This document shows, one piece after another, positions 20,083-29,759 of a stretch of DNA of 64,000 bases (position 1 is the first letter of the stretch; each line of letters opens with the position of its first letter). The translations under genes and the position numbers were made by a program. The notes under the pieces were generated by a model. That model saw only the letters and a list, made by a program, of their open reading frames with translations, was not told where the DNA came from and searched no databases. The DNA comes from Solirubrobacteraceae bacterium. Lineage in GTDB: Bacteria > Actinomycetota > Thermoleophilia > Solirubrobacterales > Solirubrobacteraceae. The stretch spans positions 26,562 through 90,561 of the forward strand of contig JAEMQS010000010.1 in the NCBI GenBank assembly GCA_016463765.1, written 5' to 3'.

Positions 20083-20876
20083 CGGTCTCGGCTCGGCCGG
20101 CCGCGCCGCACCTGCGGCTTCTGCCGGCGCCGCCGCCGGCACCGGTGGTGCGCGCCCGCGCCGCGCACTCGCGGCTGGCCGTCGCGATCCACGACGTCGA
20201 GCCGAGCACGTACGAGCGGTGCGCGCTCATGCGCGACTGGCTGGCCGATCACGGGGTCGACCGAGTGACGCTGCTCGTCATCCCGGCGCCCGACCTGCAC
20301 CCGTTCGCCGACCGCAAGCCGGAGCTCGCGAGCTGGCTGCGTGACCGGACCGCCGATGGTGACGCCGTCGCCCAGCACGGACTCCAGCACCGCCAGTCGC
20401 GCCGCGGCGCGCCGTTGCGGCAGGCCGTGGCGCGCTGGCAGGCCCGCGACGCCGCCGAGTTCGTCGGCCTCGACGCGCAGGAGACGCGTCGCGCAGTCGA
20501 CTCGGGCCGACGGCTGCTCAAGCTCGCGGGGATCGAGCCGCGCGGCTTCGTCGCCCCGGGCTACGCCTACACGCCGTCCCTGCGCGAAGCCCTGGCCGGC
20601 CGGTTCGACTGGTGGGCCGACCTGCTGCGCCTGCACCGCGGCGGCCGGGCTGCGACGCTGTCACCCGCCCTGACGCTGGGCACCACGACACCGTTCAAGC
20701 GCGCGGTGTCGCCGCTGCTCGTCCGCACCATGTCCGTGGCGGGCGGGCCGCTGCTGCGCCTCGACCTTCATCCCGCCGACCTCGACCACAGCCGCCACAT
20801 GCTCGCCCTCGACGCGGTCCTCAAGCGTGCTGGACGACGCACCGCCGTCACGTACGACGACCTCGTCGCGGCCTGA
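20079..20876 (+). CDS. polysaccharide deacetylase-like / DUF2334 protein
   Basis: RLAVAIHDVEPSTYE, AQHGLQHRQ, FVAPGYAY motifs; ATGA overlap with upstream GT. Confidence 0.75.
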   Translation: MTVSARPAAPHLRLLPAPPPAPVVRARAAHSRLAVAIHDVEPSTYERCALMRDWLADHGVDRVTLLVIPAPDLHPFADRKPELASWLRDRTADGDAVAQHGLQHRQSRRGAPLRQAVARWQARDAAEFVGLDAQETRRAVDSGRRLLKLAGIEPRGFVAPGYAYTPSLREALAGRFDWWADLLRLHRGGRAATLSPALTLGTTTPFKRAVSPLLVRTMSVAGGPLLRLDLHPADLDHSRHMLALDAVLKRAGRRTAVTYDDLVAA

Positions 20877-22146
20877 CGCCGGACGGCACGTCGGGCCGCC
20901 GGAGCAGCTCGGCCCGCCGCCGGGCGCGTCGGACCGCGACCGGCGGCTGTGGGCGGCGTCGGAGGCGGCGCTGCGCGCGAACTGGCGCCAGGGACGGCGC
21001 CGTCGCGACGGCACCCCGTATGCGTTCACCTGCCCGGCGCCACCGCGCTACCGGCACATGTGGCACTGGGACAGCTGTTTCCACGCCGTGGCGTGGCGGC
21101 GGATCGACCCGGCACGCGCGCGGGCCGAGCTGCGCACCGTCCTGCGCTCGGGCCGCGATGACGGCTTCCTGCCGCACACCGTCTTCTGGCACTGGCCGGC
21201 GGGCTGGCGGCGGGCGCCGTTCTACGCGACGAGCAGCGTCCTGGGCAGCTGGTTCACCGAGACGATCAACCCGCCGCTGCTGCCGTTCGTCTGGGAGCTT
21301 GTCGCCGACGCGTCGACCGACCACCCCGGGTTCCGCGAGGAGGAGCTCGACGCGCTCGGCGTGCACCTCGACTGGATGGCCCACCACCGCGACCCGGACG
21401 GTGACGGGCTGCTGACGATCGTCGCGCCGGACGAGTCGGGCCTGGACGACAGCCCCAAGTACGACGCCGTCTACGGCCGCATGAGCCACGACCGCTTCGG
21501 CTACTTCTGGCTCATGGAACGTTCGCGGCGCGCGAAGTGGCACTCGCACACGATCATCGAACGCTACGACCATCACGTCGAGGACGTCTTGGTCAACGTC
21601 GCGTACGCGCTGTCGCTGCGCGCGCAGGGCCGGATGACCGGCAACCCGGTGTGGGCCGAGCGCGCAGCGCGCACCGAGGCGGCGCTGCTGGAGAAGTGCC
21701 TCGATCCGGCGACGGGCCTGTTTTTCGATCTGCACGGCCCGGACGAGGAGCCGGTGCGGGTGTCGACGTGGTCGGCGCTCGCGCCACTGGCGCTGGAGCA
21801 CCTGCCGGAGGACGTGCGCCGACGGCTGGTCGAGGAGCACCTGCTCGACCCCCGCCGCTACCACGTCGCGCACGGGATCCCGTCGGTGGCGGTCGACGAG
21901 CCGCAGTTCCACGCAGGCTTTGACCGCTGGCGGACGTGGCGCGGCCCGTCCTGGGTGAACACTGCGTGGATGCTCGTGCCGCCGATGCGCCGCCTGGGCT
22001 ACGAGGAGGAGGCCACGCGGATCGTCGAGGGCCTGGCGTTCGCGGCCGACCGGCACGGGCTGCGGGAGTACTACCACCCGTTCACGGGGAAGGGCCTGGC
22101 GTCGAAGAACTTCGGCTGGTCGACGCTGCTACTCGACCTGCTCTGA
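20827..22146 (+). CDS. MGH1-like glycoside hydrolase (GH63/trehalase-like (alpha/alpha)6 barrel)
   Basis: YRHMWHWDSCFHAVAWRRIDP, DDSPKYD, WRGPSWVNTAWMLV motifs. Confidence 0.82.
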   Translation: MLDDAPPSRTTTSSRPDAGRHVGPPEQLGPPPGASDRDRRLWAASEAALRANWRQGRRRRDGTPYAFTCPAPPRYRHMWHWDSCFHAVAWRRIDPARARAELRTVLRSGRDDGFLPHTVFWHWPAGWRRAPFYATSSVLGSWFTETINPPLLPFVWELVADASTDHPGFREEELDALGVHLDWMAHHRDPDGDGLLTIVAPDESGLDDSPKYDAVYGRMSHDRFGYFWLMERSRRAKWHSHTIIERYDHHVEDVLVNVAYALSLRAQGRMTGNPVWAERAARTEAALLEKCLDPATGLFFDLHGPDEEPVRVSTWSALAPLALEHLPEDVRRRLVEEHLLDPRRYHVAHGIPSVAVDEPQFHAGFDRWRTWRGPSWVNTAWMLVPPMRRLGYEEEATRIVEGLAFAADRHGLREYYHPFTGKGLASKNFGWSTLLLDLL

Positions 22147-22560
22147 CACGCCAGAGGCACGCGCCCAGGCGACGCATCGAGCGCGGAACGCGTCGATGTC
22201 GTCGACGTCGAGGCAGTCGCAGCTCAGGCCGGTGCGCAGCATCGCCCGCATCTCGTCGATCTGCTGCGCGGCGGTGTCGAGTTCGTCCAGCTTGCTTTGG
22301 GCCAGGGCGCGCCAGGCGTCGGCCGGGGGCACGTCGGCGCGAAGTCCCTCGAGGAGCAGTGCCGCCTCCTGCAGCGTGAAACCCGCGCGCTGGGCGGCTG
22401 CGATGACGGCGAGCTGCTCGACGGTGTCATCGCCGTAGCGCCTGCGGCCGCTGACCCGCGCGGGTTCGGGCAGGAGGCCGATGGACTCGTAGAACCGCAG
22501 CGCGGACGGGCTGAGACCGAAGCGGCGCGCGACCTCACCGATGGGATAGGAGGCAGACAC
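22129..22560 (-). CDS. MerR family transcriptional regulator
   Basis: PIGEVARRFGLSPSALRFYESIGLLPEPARVSGRRRYGDD; C-terminal CDC. Confidence 0.9.
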   Translation of the reverse strand: MSASYPIGEVARRFGLSPSALRFYESIGLLPEPARVSGRRRYGDDTVEQLAVIAAAQRAGFTLQEAALLLEGLRADVPPADAWRALAQSKLDELDTAAQQIDEMRAMLRTGLSCDCLDVDDIDAFRARCVAWARASGVSEQVE

Positions 22561-22591
22561 TTGACTTGCAGTGCACTGTAGCTCCTACGGT
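22561..22591 (+). promoter_or_regulatory. MerR-type promoter (19-bp spacer) driving arsM
   Basis: TTGACT-19 bp-TACGGT with CAGTGCACTG perfect palindrome (22569-22578) inside the spacer. Confidence 0.7.
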
Positions 22592-22628
22592 GCGGCGGCA
22601 CATGCCAATCGCGCCTCAGGAGGCCACC

Positions 22629-23432
22629 ATGAGCACCACCGATCCCGACGTCCACCAGCACGTCCGAGCCACCTACGCCCGGGCGGCGTGCTGCGCGCCG
22701 ACGGACAACGCGCTCGCCACGACCCTGTACGACGAGGAGGACCGCGACGCATTGCCCGACGACGCCGCGGCAGCGGCGCTGGGCTGCGCCAACCCGGCGG
22801 CGCTCGCCAACCTGCAGCCCGGCGAACGCGTGCTCGACCTCGGCTCCGGTGGGGGCGTCGACGTCCTACTCTCCGCTCGCCGCGTCGGCCCGACCGGGTT
22901 CGTCTACGGCGTCGACATGACGACGGAGATGCTCGCGCTGGCGCGCCGCAACCAGGCCGAGGCCGGAATCGACCACGTCGAGTTCCTCGAGGGACGCATC
23001 GAGGACATCCCTCTCGCGGATGACACGGTCGACGTCGTGCTGAGCAACTGCGTCGTCAACCTGTCGCCCGACAAGCGCGCGGTCTTCGCCGAGGCGCTCC
23101 GGGTGCTCCGGCCGGGCGGGCGCCTGGCGATCGCCGACATCGCCACGCGCGGCGAGCTGCCGCCGGTCATCCGTCGCAGCCTGTCCGCCTGGGCGGGGTG
23201 CATCGCCGGCGCGCTCGACGTGAGCGAGATCGAGCGGCTGCTCGCCGACGTCGGCTTCGCGGCGCCCAGCGTCGAGATCGTGCGTGACTACGGACGGGCG
23301 GACCTTGACCTGGTGGCCTCCAGCGCGCTGGCAGGTCTCGACCTCGCCGCGCTCCCGCCCGAGGAGCTCGACGACATCGAGGGCCGGCTGGTCAGTGTGT
23401 TCATCCGGGGGATGAAGCCCGCGGAGCGGTGA
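22629..23432 (+). CDS. arsM: arsenite methyltransferase
   Basis: [49 protein letters not shown]; conserved ArsM-type cysteines. Confidence 0.9.
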   Translation: MSTTDPDVHQHVRATYARAACCAPTDNALATTLYDEEDRDALPDDAAAAALGCANPAALANLQPGERVLDLGSGGGVDVLLSARRVGPTGFVYGVDMTTEMLALARRNQAEAGIDHVEFLEGRIEDIPLADDTVDVVLSNCVVNLSPDKRAVFAEALRVLRPGGRLAIADIATRGELPPVIRRSLSAWAGCIAGALDVSEIERLLADVGFAAPSVEIVRDYGRADLDLVASSALAGLDLAALPPEELDDIEGRLVSVFIRGMKPAER

Positions 23433-23765
23433 TCAGACGCTGCGGGGCGCGTACATGATCACGGTGACCCCGACGAGGCAGACCGCGGCACCGGCGATGT
23501 CGTATCGGTCGGGACGGAAGCCGTCGAGCGCCATGCCCCAGAGCAGCGAACCGACAATGAAGACGCCGCCGTACGCGGCGAGGACGCGCCCGAAGTTCGC
23601 GTCGGGCTGGAGCGCCGCGACAGCCCCGTAGCCCGCGAGGGCGGCGGCGCCCGCCAGGACGAACAGGATGCCGCGGTCCTCCTTGATCGCCTGCCACATG
23701 AGGTAGGCGCCGCCGATCTCCAGGGCCGCGGCGGCGACGAACAGGGCGATGGACTTCCCGGCCAT
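23433..23765 (-). CDS. YnfA family (UPF0060) membrane protein
   Basis: [19 protein letters not shown]...[16 protein letters not shown]...[23 protein letters not shown]. Confidence 0.9.
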   Translation of the reverse strand: MAGKSIALFVAAAALEIGGAYLMWQAIKEDRGILFVLAGAAALAGYGAVAALQPDANFGRVLAAYGGVFIVGSLLWGMALDGFRPDRYDIAGAAVCLVGVTVIMYAPRSV

Positions 23766-23807
23766 GCCGGACATCCTCGCACCGGGCCGTCGCCGCCCGT
23801 GGTCACG

Positions 23808-24041
23808 TCAGCACGAGCTCCCGCGACGGCGGAGCACCAGCACGGCGACGGCGGCCACCGCCAGCGCCACCACCACCGCGGCCCCGACTCCGAGTGGTCC
23901 GGCGAGCGTCGCGCCGGCCAGGGCACCGGCGCCGGCCGGCAGGAGCGCACAGCAGAGCGCCATGATGAGCGCTGCGGCACCCACGAGTCTGGGCGCCGCT
24001 TGACCCCCGGTGTCGGGGCGGCTGGGTGGGGTGGATGACAT
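23808..24041 (-). CDS. 77-aa two-TM protein with vicinal Cys in TM1, candidate MerF-like metal transporter
   Basis: LVGAAALIMALCCALLPAGAGAL ... VLVLRRRGSSC; architecture as MerF (ALCC in TM1, basic segment, C-terminal Cys); divergent from MerR. Confidence 0.55.
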   Translation of the reverse strand: MSSTPPSRPDTGGQAAPRLVGAAALIMALCCALLPAGAGALAGATLAGPLGVGAAVVVALAVAAVAVLVLRRRGSSC

Positions 24042-24073
24042 GCGTCGGCTCCTGAATCGGGGGTGTTCGCGCT

Positions 24074-24104
24074 ACCGTGCCGGTTGAACCCAGGTTCATG
24101 TCAA
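24074..24104 (-). promoter_or_regulatory. MerR-type promoter (19-bp spacer) for the MerF-like/YnfA operon
   Basis: Minus strand TTGACA-19 bp-CACGGT; TGAACC-tg-GGTTCA dyad (24085-24098) in the spacer. Confidence 0.7.
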
Positions 24105-24114
24105 GGGGTGGGCG

Positions 24115-24504
24115 ATGACGGATGCGACGTTGACGATCGGGCAGTGCGCGGAGCGCGCCGGGGTGGCGACCTCGACCATTCGGTTCTACGAGCGCCGCGG
24201 CCTGCTGTCGCCTGCCGAGCGCGTGTCCGGCCAGCGGCGCTACGGTGACGCCGAGTTGCGGCGCCTGGAGGTCATCTCGGTGGCCAAGGACGCCGGCTTC
24301 ACGCTCGACGAGGCGCGTGTGCTGCTCGACGCCATCGATGCGGGTACGCCCATGGGAAGCGCGTTGCGCGAGCTGGCCGACCGCCGTCTTCCCGACGTGG
24401 AAGCGCTCATCGCCCGCGCTGAGGAGATGCGTGACTGGCTGCGCCACGCGCAGGGTTGCCGCTGTGCCAGCCCGGACACCTGCGGACTGTTCACGCTCGG
24501 CTGA
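24115..24504 (+). CDS. MerR family transcriptional regulator, probable metal sensor
   Basis: LTIGQCAERAGVATSTIRFYERRGLLSPAERVSGQRRYGD; C-term CRCASPDTC. Confidence 0.9.
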   Translation: MTDATLTIGQCAERAGVATSTIRFYERRGLLSPAERVSGQRRYGDAELRRLEVISVAKDAGFTLDEARVLLDAIDAGTPMGSALRELADRRLPDVEALIARAEEMRDWLRHAQGCRCASPDTCGLFTLG

Positions 24505-24516
24505 GCGCGTCCGACG

Positions 24517-24861
24517 TCAGGCCGGCGCGCCGAGCAGGCCGCAGACCTGCGCCATGGCGTCGTCGGCGATCGCGTAGTACGCGTACGAGCCGCGCTTCTC
24601 CCGGGTGACGATGCCCGCCTCGAACAGCTGCTTGAGGTGGTAGCTCACCGTCGGCTGCTTCAGGCCGAGCAGGTCCTCGAAGTCGCACGCGCAGACCGCG
24701 TCGCCGTCGGCCGACAGCAGGCGGTTGAGGATCTTCACGCGGTGCTTGTCGGCCAGCGCCTTGAACACGCGCTCGAGCTGCTGGGCCTCCTCGTCGCTGA
24801 GCGCGGGGCCGGCGATCGGGGCACAGCAGCGCGCGAGGGCGGTGGGGGAAGCGGCGGCCAT
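24517..24861 (-). CDS. arsR: ArsR family transcriptional regulator
   Basis: wHTH FKALADKHRVKILNRLL, VCACDFEDLLGLKQPTVSYHLKQLFEAGIV; N-terminal CC. Confidence 0.9.
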   Translation of the reverse strand: MAAASPTALARCCAPIAGPALSDEEAQQLERVFKALADKHRVKILNRLLSADGDAVCACDFEDLLGLKQPTVSYHLKQLFEAGIVTREKRGSYAYYAIADDAMAQVCGLLGAPA

Positions 24862-24873
24862 GTAGGACAGGAT

Positions 24874-24939
24874 ATCGAAAGTTCTTGATCTCTGCCAGCG
24901 GCGGCGCTATGGTGGCCCAACGCATCGAAACATTTGAAT
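24874..24939. promoter_or_regulatory. two ArsR-type operator half-palindromes
   Basis: ATCGA-AAGTTC-TTGAT (24874-24889) and ATCGA-AACATT-TGAAT (24924-24939) in the arsR/flavoprotein divergent region. Confidence 0.6.
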
Positions 24940-24954
24940 GTAAGGAGCACCACC

Positions 24955-26280
24955 ATGTCGCACGCAGAGCTTCCCGTCGCCGTCATCGGCGCCGGCCCCA
25001 CCGGCCTCGCCGCCGCCGTCCACCTGCTCGACCGCGGGCTCGAGCCCGTCGTCTTCGAGGCCGGCGACGAGGCGGGCGCGAGCATCCGCGCCTGGGGTCA
25101 TGTCCGGATCTTCAGCCCCTGGGCCTTCGACATCGATCCGATCGCCGCGGGTCGTCTCGAGGCGGTGGGGTGGGAGGCGCCCGACGAGCAGGGCTACCCG
25201 ATCGGTGACGAGCTCGTCGACCGCTACCTCAAGCCGCTGGCCGCCCTGCCGGAGATCGCCTCGCGGCTCGAGCTGCGGACGCGGGTCGTGCGCGTGACCC
25301 GCGCCGGCCTCGACAAGCTCAAGGACGCCGGTCGTGACGACGCGCCGTACGAGCTCGTCGTCGAGCGCGATGGCGTCGAGCGGCGCGTGCTCGCGCGGGC
25401 GGTGATCGACGCCTCGGGCACGTGGCAGACGCCGAACCCGCTCGGCGCGGGCGGTGTCGCGGCCGCCGGTGAGCGGGCGCAGCGCGACCGGATCACGACG
25501 GGCATCCCCGACGTCCTGGGCGACGATCGCGCGCGCTATGCGGGGCGGCGGACCGTGGTGGCCGGCAGCGGGCACTCGGCGTTCAACGTCATCCTCGACC
25601 TCGTCGCGCTGCGCGAGTCCGCGCCCGGCACGGAGGTCGTCTGGGCGATCCGCGGCGGCGCGCCCGGCCGCAAGTACGGCGGCGGTGGCGCCGACCAGCT
25701 GCCCGCCCGCGGTGCACTGGGCGACGCGGTACGCGGCCTCGTCGACAAGGGCGCGATCGAGCTGCACGCCGGGTTCTCCACCCGCGAGGTCCGGCGCGGG
25801 GGCGACCGGATCGTCCTGGCCGACGGCGACCGCGAGATCGTCGTCGACGAGGTGATCGCCGCGACCGGCTTCCGCCCCGACCTCGGGTTGCTCTCTGAGC
25901 TGCGCCTCGACCTCGACGATCGCGTGGAAGCGGCGCGCAAGCTCGCACCGTTGATCGACCCGAACGTGCACTCCTGCGGGTCTGTGCCGCCGCACGGCGC
26001 CGAGGAGCTGGCGCACCCCGACGAGGGCGTGTTCATCGTCGGCATGAAGAGCTACGGCCGGGCGCCGACGTTCCTGCTGCGCACGGGCTACGAGCAGGTC
26101 CGCTCGGTCGTCGCCGCGATCGACGGGGACTGGGAGGCGGCGCGGCGGGTCGACCTCGTGCTCCCGGAGACCGGGGTCTGCAGCGGCTCCAAGCCTGCAG
26201 CGGCCGAGGCGGAGGCGCCCGCGGCGTGCTGCGGCTCGAGCTCGCCGCACGCGGAGGCCCCGGCACTCGTCGCAGGCTGA
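24955..26280 (+). CDS. FAD/NAD(P)-dependent oxidoreductase, ArsO-like flavoprotein
   Basis: VAVIGAGPTGLAAAVHLLDRG, VVAGSGHSAFNVILDL, VIAATGFRPDLG; divergent from ArsR; Cys-containing tail. Confidence 0.8.
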   Translation: MSHAELPVAVIGAGPTGLAAAVHLLDRGLEPVVFEAGDEAGASIRAWGHVRIFSPWAFDIDPIAAGRLEAVGWEAPDEQGYPIGDELVDRYLKPLAALPEIASRLELRTRVVRVTRAGLDKLKDAGRDDAPYELVVERDGVERRVLARAVIDASGTWQTPNPLGAGGVAAAGERAQRDRITTGIPDVLGDDRARYAGRRTVVAGSGHSAFNVILDLVALRESAPGTEVVWAIRGGAPGRKYGGGGADQLPARGALGDAVRGLVDKGAIELHAGFSTREVRRGGDRIVLADGDREIVVDEVIAATGFRPDLGLLSELRLDLDDRVEAARKLAPLIDPNVHSCGSVPPHGAEELAHPDEGVFIVGMKSYGRAPTFLLRTGYEQVRSVVAAIDGDWEAARRVDLVLPETGVCSGSKPAAAEAEAPAACCGSSSPHAEAPALVAG

Positions 26281-27500
26281 TGCGGGTGCGGCGCGCGCCG
26301 GTCGTGACCGGCGCGCTGTCCGTCACCGAGCTCGTGTCGTGGGGGATCCTCTACTACGCATTCGCGGTCTTCCTCGCGCCGATGGGCGACGCCCTCGGCG
26401 CGAGCGCCGCGCAGCTCGCGGGCGCGTTCTCGGCGGGCATCCTCGTCTCGGCGGTCGCCGGTGTCGCAGTCGGGCGCCACCTCGACCGGCGCGGCCCGCG
26501 GGGCCTGATGACCGCCGGCTCGGTGGCGGGCGTCCTGCTCGTGCTGGCATGGTCGCGGGTCGAGAGCCTGACGGGCCTGTACGCGGTGTGGCTCGGCATC
26601 GGTGTGGTGATGGCGACGGTGCTCTACGAGCCTGCCTTCACGGTCCTCGCCAAGCACCACCCGCACCCCGGTGACCGGCGGCGGGCGATGACGATCCTGA
26701 CGCTGGTCGGCGCGCTTGCGAGCTTCATCTTCCTGCCGCTGTCGCAGCTGCTGGTCGACGCGTTCGGCTGGCGGGATGCGCTTGTCGCACTAGCCGTGGT
26801 GCTGGGGGTTGTCACCGTGCCGCTGCATGCGTTCGCGCTCGGGGATCCGGAGGAGGACGTCCGCGTCGCGGCACCGGTGAGCGCGCCGGCGGGGGACGTG
26901 CTGCGCAGCGGGGGGTTCTGGCTGCTGTCGGCCGGGTTCGTGCTGGCGACCGCCGCCGCGATGGCGATGATGCTCCACGCGATCCCGTTCCTGGTGGAGC
27001 GCGGCGTCAGCGTGGGGTGGGCGGCGTTCGCCGTCGGCCTCGTGGGCGTCTCGCAGATCCCGGGGCGGCTGTTGTTCGGCCCGATCGCCGCCCGCCTGGC
27101 TCCGGCGACCGCGAGTGCCGCGGTGTTCGGGCTTGTCGCGGCCGGGCTGGCGATCGTGGTGGCCGCGCCGGTCGGGCCGCTGACGGTCGTCGGGCTCGTG
27201 ACGCTCGGCGCGGGCAACGGCATGGCGACGCTGGCCCGGGCCACGGCGCTGGCCGACCTCTACGGCACCGGCGCGTACGGGACGATCGCGGGCGTCGCCG
27301 CGGCGGCGACCACGGCCGCCCGTGCGGGGGCGCCGGTGCTCGCGGCGCTCGTTGCGGCCGCGACGGGCTACACGGTGTTGCTCTGGCTGCTCGTCGGGCT
27401 GGCAGGGTGCGCTGCGCTGCTCGCGCTGCGCGCCGGCGTCACGCGTCGTCCGGCAGGCCGGACAGCCGCCCCAGCAGCAGCCACGACGGCACCGCGCTGA
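26280..27500 (+). CDS. MFS transporter
   Basis: About 12 hydrophobic segments; TGATG overlap with upstream flavoprotein. Confidence 0.88.
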   Translation: MRVRRAPVVTGALSVTELVSWGILYYAFAVFLAPMGDALGASAAQLAGAFSAGILVSAVAGVAVGRHLDRRGPRGLMTAGSVAGVLLVLAWSRVESLTGLYAVWLGIGVVMATVLYEPAFTVLAKHHPHPGDRRRAMTILTLVGALASFIFLPLSQLLVDAFGWRDALVALAVVLGVVTVPLHAFALGDPEEDVRVAAPVSAPAGDVLRSGGFWLLSAGFVLATAAAMAMMLHAIPFLVERGVSVGWAAFAVGLVGVSQIPGRLLFGPIAARLAPATASAAVFGLVAAGLAIVVAAPVGPLTVVGLVTLGAGNGMATLARATALADLYGTGAYGTIAGVAAAATTAARAGAPVLAALVAAATGYTVLLWLLVGLAGCAALLALRAGVTRRPAGRTAAPAAATTAPR

Positions 27501-28827
27501 CGAGCGCCACGATCGCGGCGGCGAGGAGCACCGCATCGAGCGCGGACGCGAAGTCCGCCAGGGTCGCCGCCGTTCCCAGCTCGTGCTCGAACAGCGCGCC
27601 CAGCGCGGCGATCCCGACGGCGATGCCGAGTTGCCGCGCGGTGTTCGTCAGCCCCGAGGACAACCCGCTGCGCTGCACCGGCAGCGCGGCGACCATCGCG
27701 GAGGCCAGCGCCGGGCTGATGACGCCGATCGCGAGGCCGGCGACGAGGAAGCCGGGCAGCAGGCCGTCCCACGTCGTCGCGCCGTCGCCGACACCGCCGC
27801 GCATGAGCAGCATGCTCGCACCGGCCAGCAGCAGCCCGGCGACGAGCGGGACGCGCAGCGGCACCCGCACGGTCAGCCGTCCCGACAGGGGGGCGACCGC
27901 GAACAGCACGAGCGTGATCGGCAGGAGCCGCAGGCCGGCCTCGGTCGGCGAATGGCGCAGCCCCTCCTGCAGATAGATCGCGAGGAACAGCAGCATCGGG
28001 TAGATGACGACGGACTGGGCGAACGCGACGAGAACCGCGCCGCTCAGGCCGCGGGTGCGGATCAGGGACACGGGGAGCATCGGGTCCGCGACGCGCCGCT
28101 CGATCACGACGAACGCCGCGAGGAGGACGACGGATCCGCCGCCGGTGAGCAGGACGGTCGTGCTGGTCCAGCCGTCGGGGTTGCCGCGGATGAGCGCGAA
28201 CGCGCCCAGGACGCACGCGCCCGCGAACGTGATCAGGCCGAGTGGGTCCAGCGCGCGCGGATGGGGGTCGCGGGACTCCGGCAGCCAGCGCAGGGCGGCG
28301 GCGAGCAGGAGCGCGCCGAGGGGGAGGTTGATGGCGAAGACCCACCGCCAGCCCGGGTCATCGACGATGACGCCGCCGACGAGCGGGCCGATCGCGAGCG
28401 CGGCGCCGGTCGCGGCGCCCCAGATGCCGAACGCCAGTCCGCGGTCACGCCCCTGGAACTCGTGCGCGAGCACCGCGAGGACGGCGGCGGACATCGCGGC
28501 GGCGCCGAGCCCCTGGGCGGCGCGCGCCAGGTCCAGGGCCGTGCCGCTGGTCGCCAGCGCGCAGGCGAGTGAGGCCGCCGTGAACGCCGCCAGGCCGGTG
28601 AGCAGGACGAGGCGCCGGCCGTAGCGGTCGGCCAGGACCCCGGCGGTCAGCAGGCCCGCCGCCAGGGCGAGTGCGTACGCGTCGATGACCCACTGCAGTT
28701 CGGCGAACGATGCGTCAAGGTCGCGCCGCAGCGCCGGCAGCGCGACGTTCACGGCGGTGACGTCGAGCAGCAGCAGCGCCGTGCAGGCGGTCGTGATGAG
28801 GAGGATCAGCAGGCGCCGGCCGGTCAT
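27439..28827 (-). CDS. MFS transporter, DHA2/EmrB-QacA type
   Basis: [54 protein letters not shown]. Confidence 0.9.
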   Translation of the reverse strand: MTGRRLLILLITTACTALLLLDVTAVNVALPALRRDLDASFAELQWVIDAYALALAAGLLTAGVLADRYGRRLVLLTGLAAFTAASLACALATSGTALDLARAAQGLGAAAMSAAVLAVLAHEFQGRDRGLAFGIWGAATGAALAIGPLVGGVIVDDPGWRWVFAINLPLGALLLAAALRWLPESRDPHPRALDPLGLITFAGACVLGAFALIRGNPDGWTSTTVLLTGGGSVVLLAAFVVIERRVADPMLPVSLIRTRGLSGAVLVAFAQSVVIYPMLLFLAIYLQEGLRHSPTEAGLRLLPITLVLFAVAPLSGRLTVRVPLRVPLVAGLLLAGASMLLMRGGVGDGATTWDGLLPGFLVAGLAIGVISPALASAMVAALPVQRSGLSSGLTNTARQLGIAVGIAALGALFEHELGTAATLADFASALDAVLLAAAIVALVSAVPSWLLLGRLSGLPDDA

Positions 28828-28880
28828 GCGCGGCGCAGCATCGCACCCGAACGGCGCAACGCGGATAGGGTCGGCAGCGC

Positions 28881-29759
28881 ATGGAGGCGTCTCCCGTTGC
28901 GACCGGCTTTCTCACCGCAGGGCTGGCGGTCATCATGTTCGCGCTCGGCACGTCGCTGACGGTCGCGGACTTCAAGCGCGTCGTCACCGCGCCGCGCGGG
29001 GTGGCGGTCGGCATGGTGAACCTGCTGCTGATCGCCCCGCTGTTGGCGTTCGCGATGGCGGAGCTGTTCGGCCTCGACCCGGTGCTCGCCGCCGGGCTCG
29101 TGCTCCTCGGCGCCGCGCCCGGTGGCGCGTTCGCCAACCTCCTCACGCACCTCGCCCGTGGCGACACGGCGCTGTCGGTGACGATGACCGGCGTCAGCAG
29201 CGCGCTGTCGGTGGTCACGGTGCCGTTCTACCTCGGCCTGGCGACCGAGGTCTTCGGCGCCGACGAGCTCGCCGACGACCTGTCGATGCCGCGCATCGTC
29301 GCGCGCGTGACCCTGGGCATCGCGCTGCCGCTGGCTGCCGGGATGACGTTCGCGGCGCGCCGCCCGGACTGGATCGCCGCGCACGAGCGCCAGATCAAGC
29401 GCGTGGCGCTCGGCACCTTCGGCATCGTGGTCATCGCGGCGGTGGCGTCGCAGACCGAGACGGTGCTGGACAACATCGGCATCGTGTTCGCCGCGGCGCT
29501 GGCGCTGAACCTGGCCGCGATGTCGGTGAGCTACGGCGCCGCGCGCGTCGTGCGGCTCGACGGCCGGCAGTCGACGGCGATCGCGATCGAACTCGGGGTG
29601 CACAACGCGGCGCTCGCAGTGGCGATCGGGGCGTCGGTCAACGAGGAGCTCGCGGTGCCCGCCGCCGTCTACAGCTCGTTCATGCTCGTGACGGCCGGGC
29701 TGTTCGCGCGGGTCATGTATCGCCGCAACGCGCCCGTCACGGCCGGCGTGCCCGAATGA
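28881..29759 (+). CDS. bile acid:sodium symporter (BASS) family transporter
   Basis: [62 protein letters not shown]. Confidence 0.88.
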   Translation: MEASPVATGFLTAGLAVIMFALGTSLTVADFKRVVTAPRGVAVGMVNLLLIAPLLAFAMAELFGLDPVLAAGLVLLGAAPGGAFANLLTHLARGDTALSVTMTGVSSALSVVTVPFYLGLATEVFGADELADDLSMPRIVARVTLGIALPLAAGMTFAARRPDWIAAHERQIKRVALGTFGIVVIAAVASQTETVLDNIGIVFAAALALNLAAMSVSYGAARVVRLDGRQSTAIAIELGVHNAALAVAIGASVNEELAVPAAVYSSFMLVTAGLFARVMYRRNAPVTAGVPE

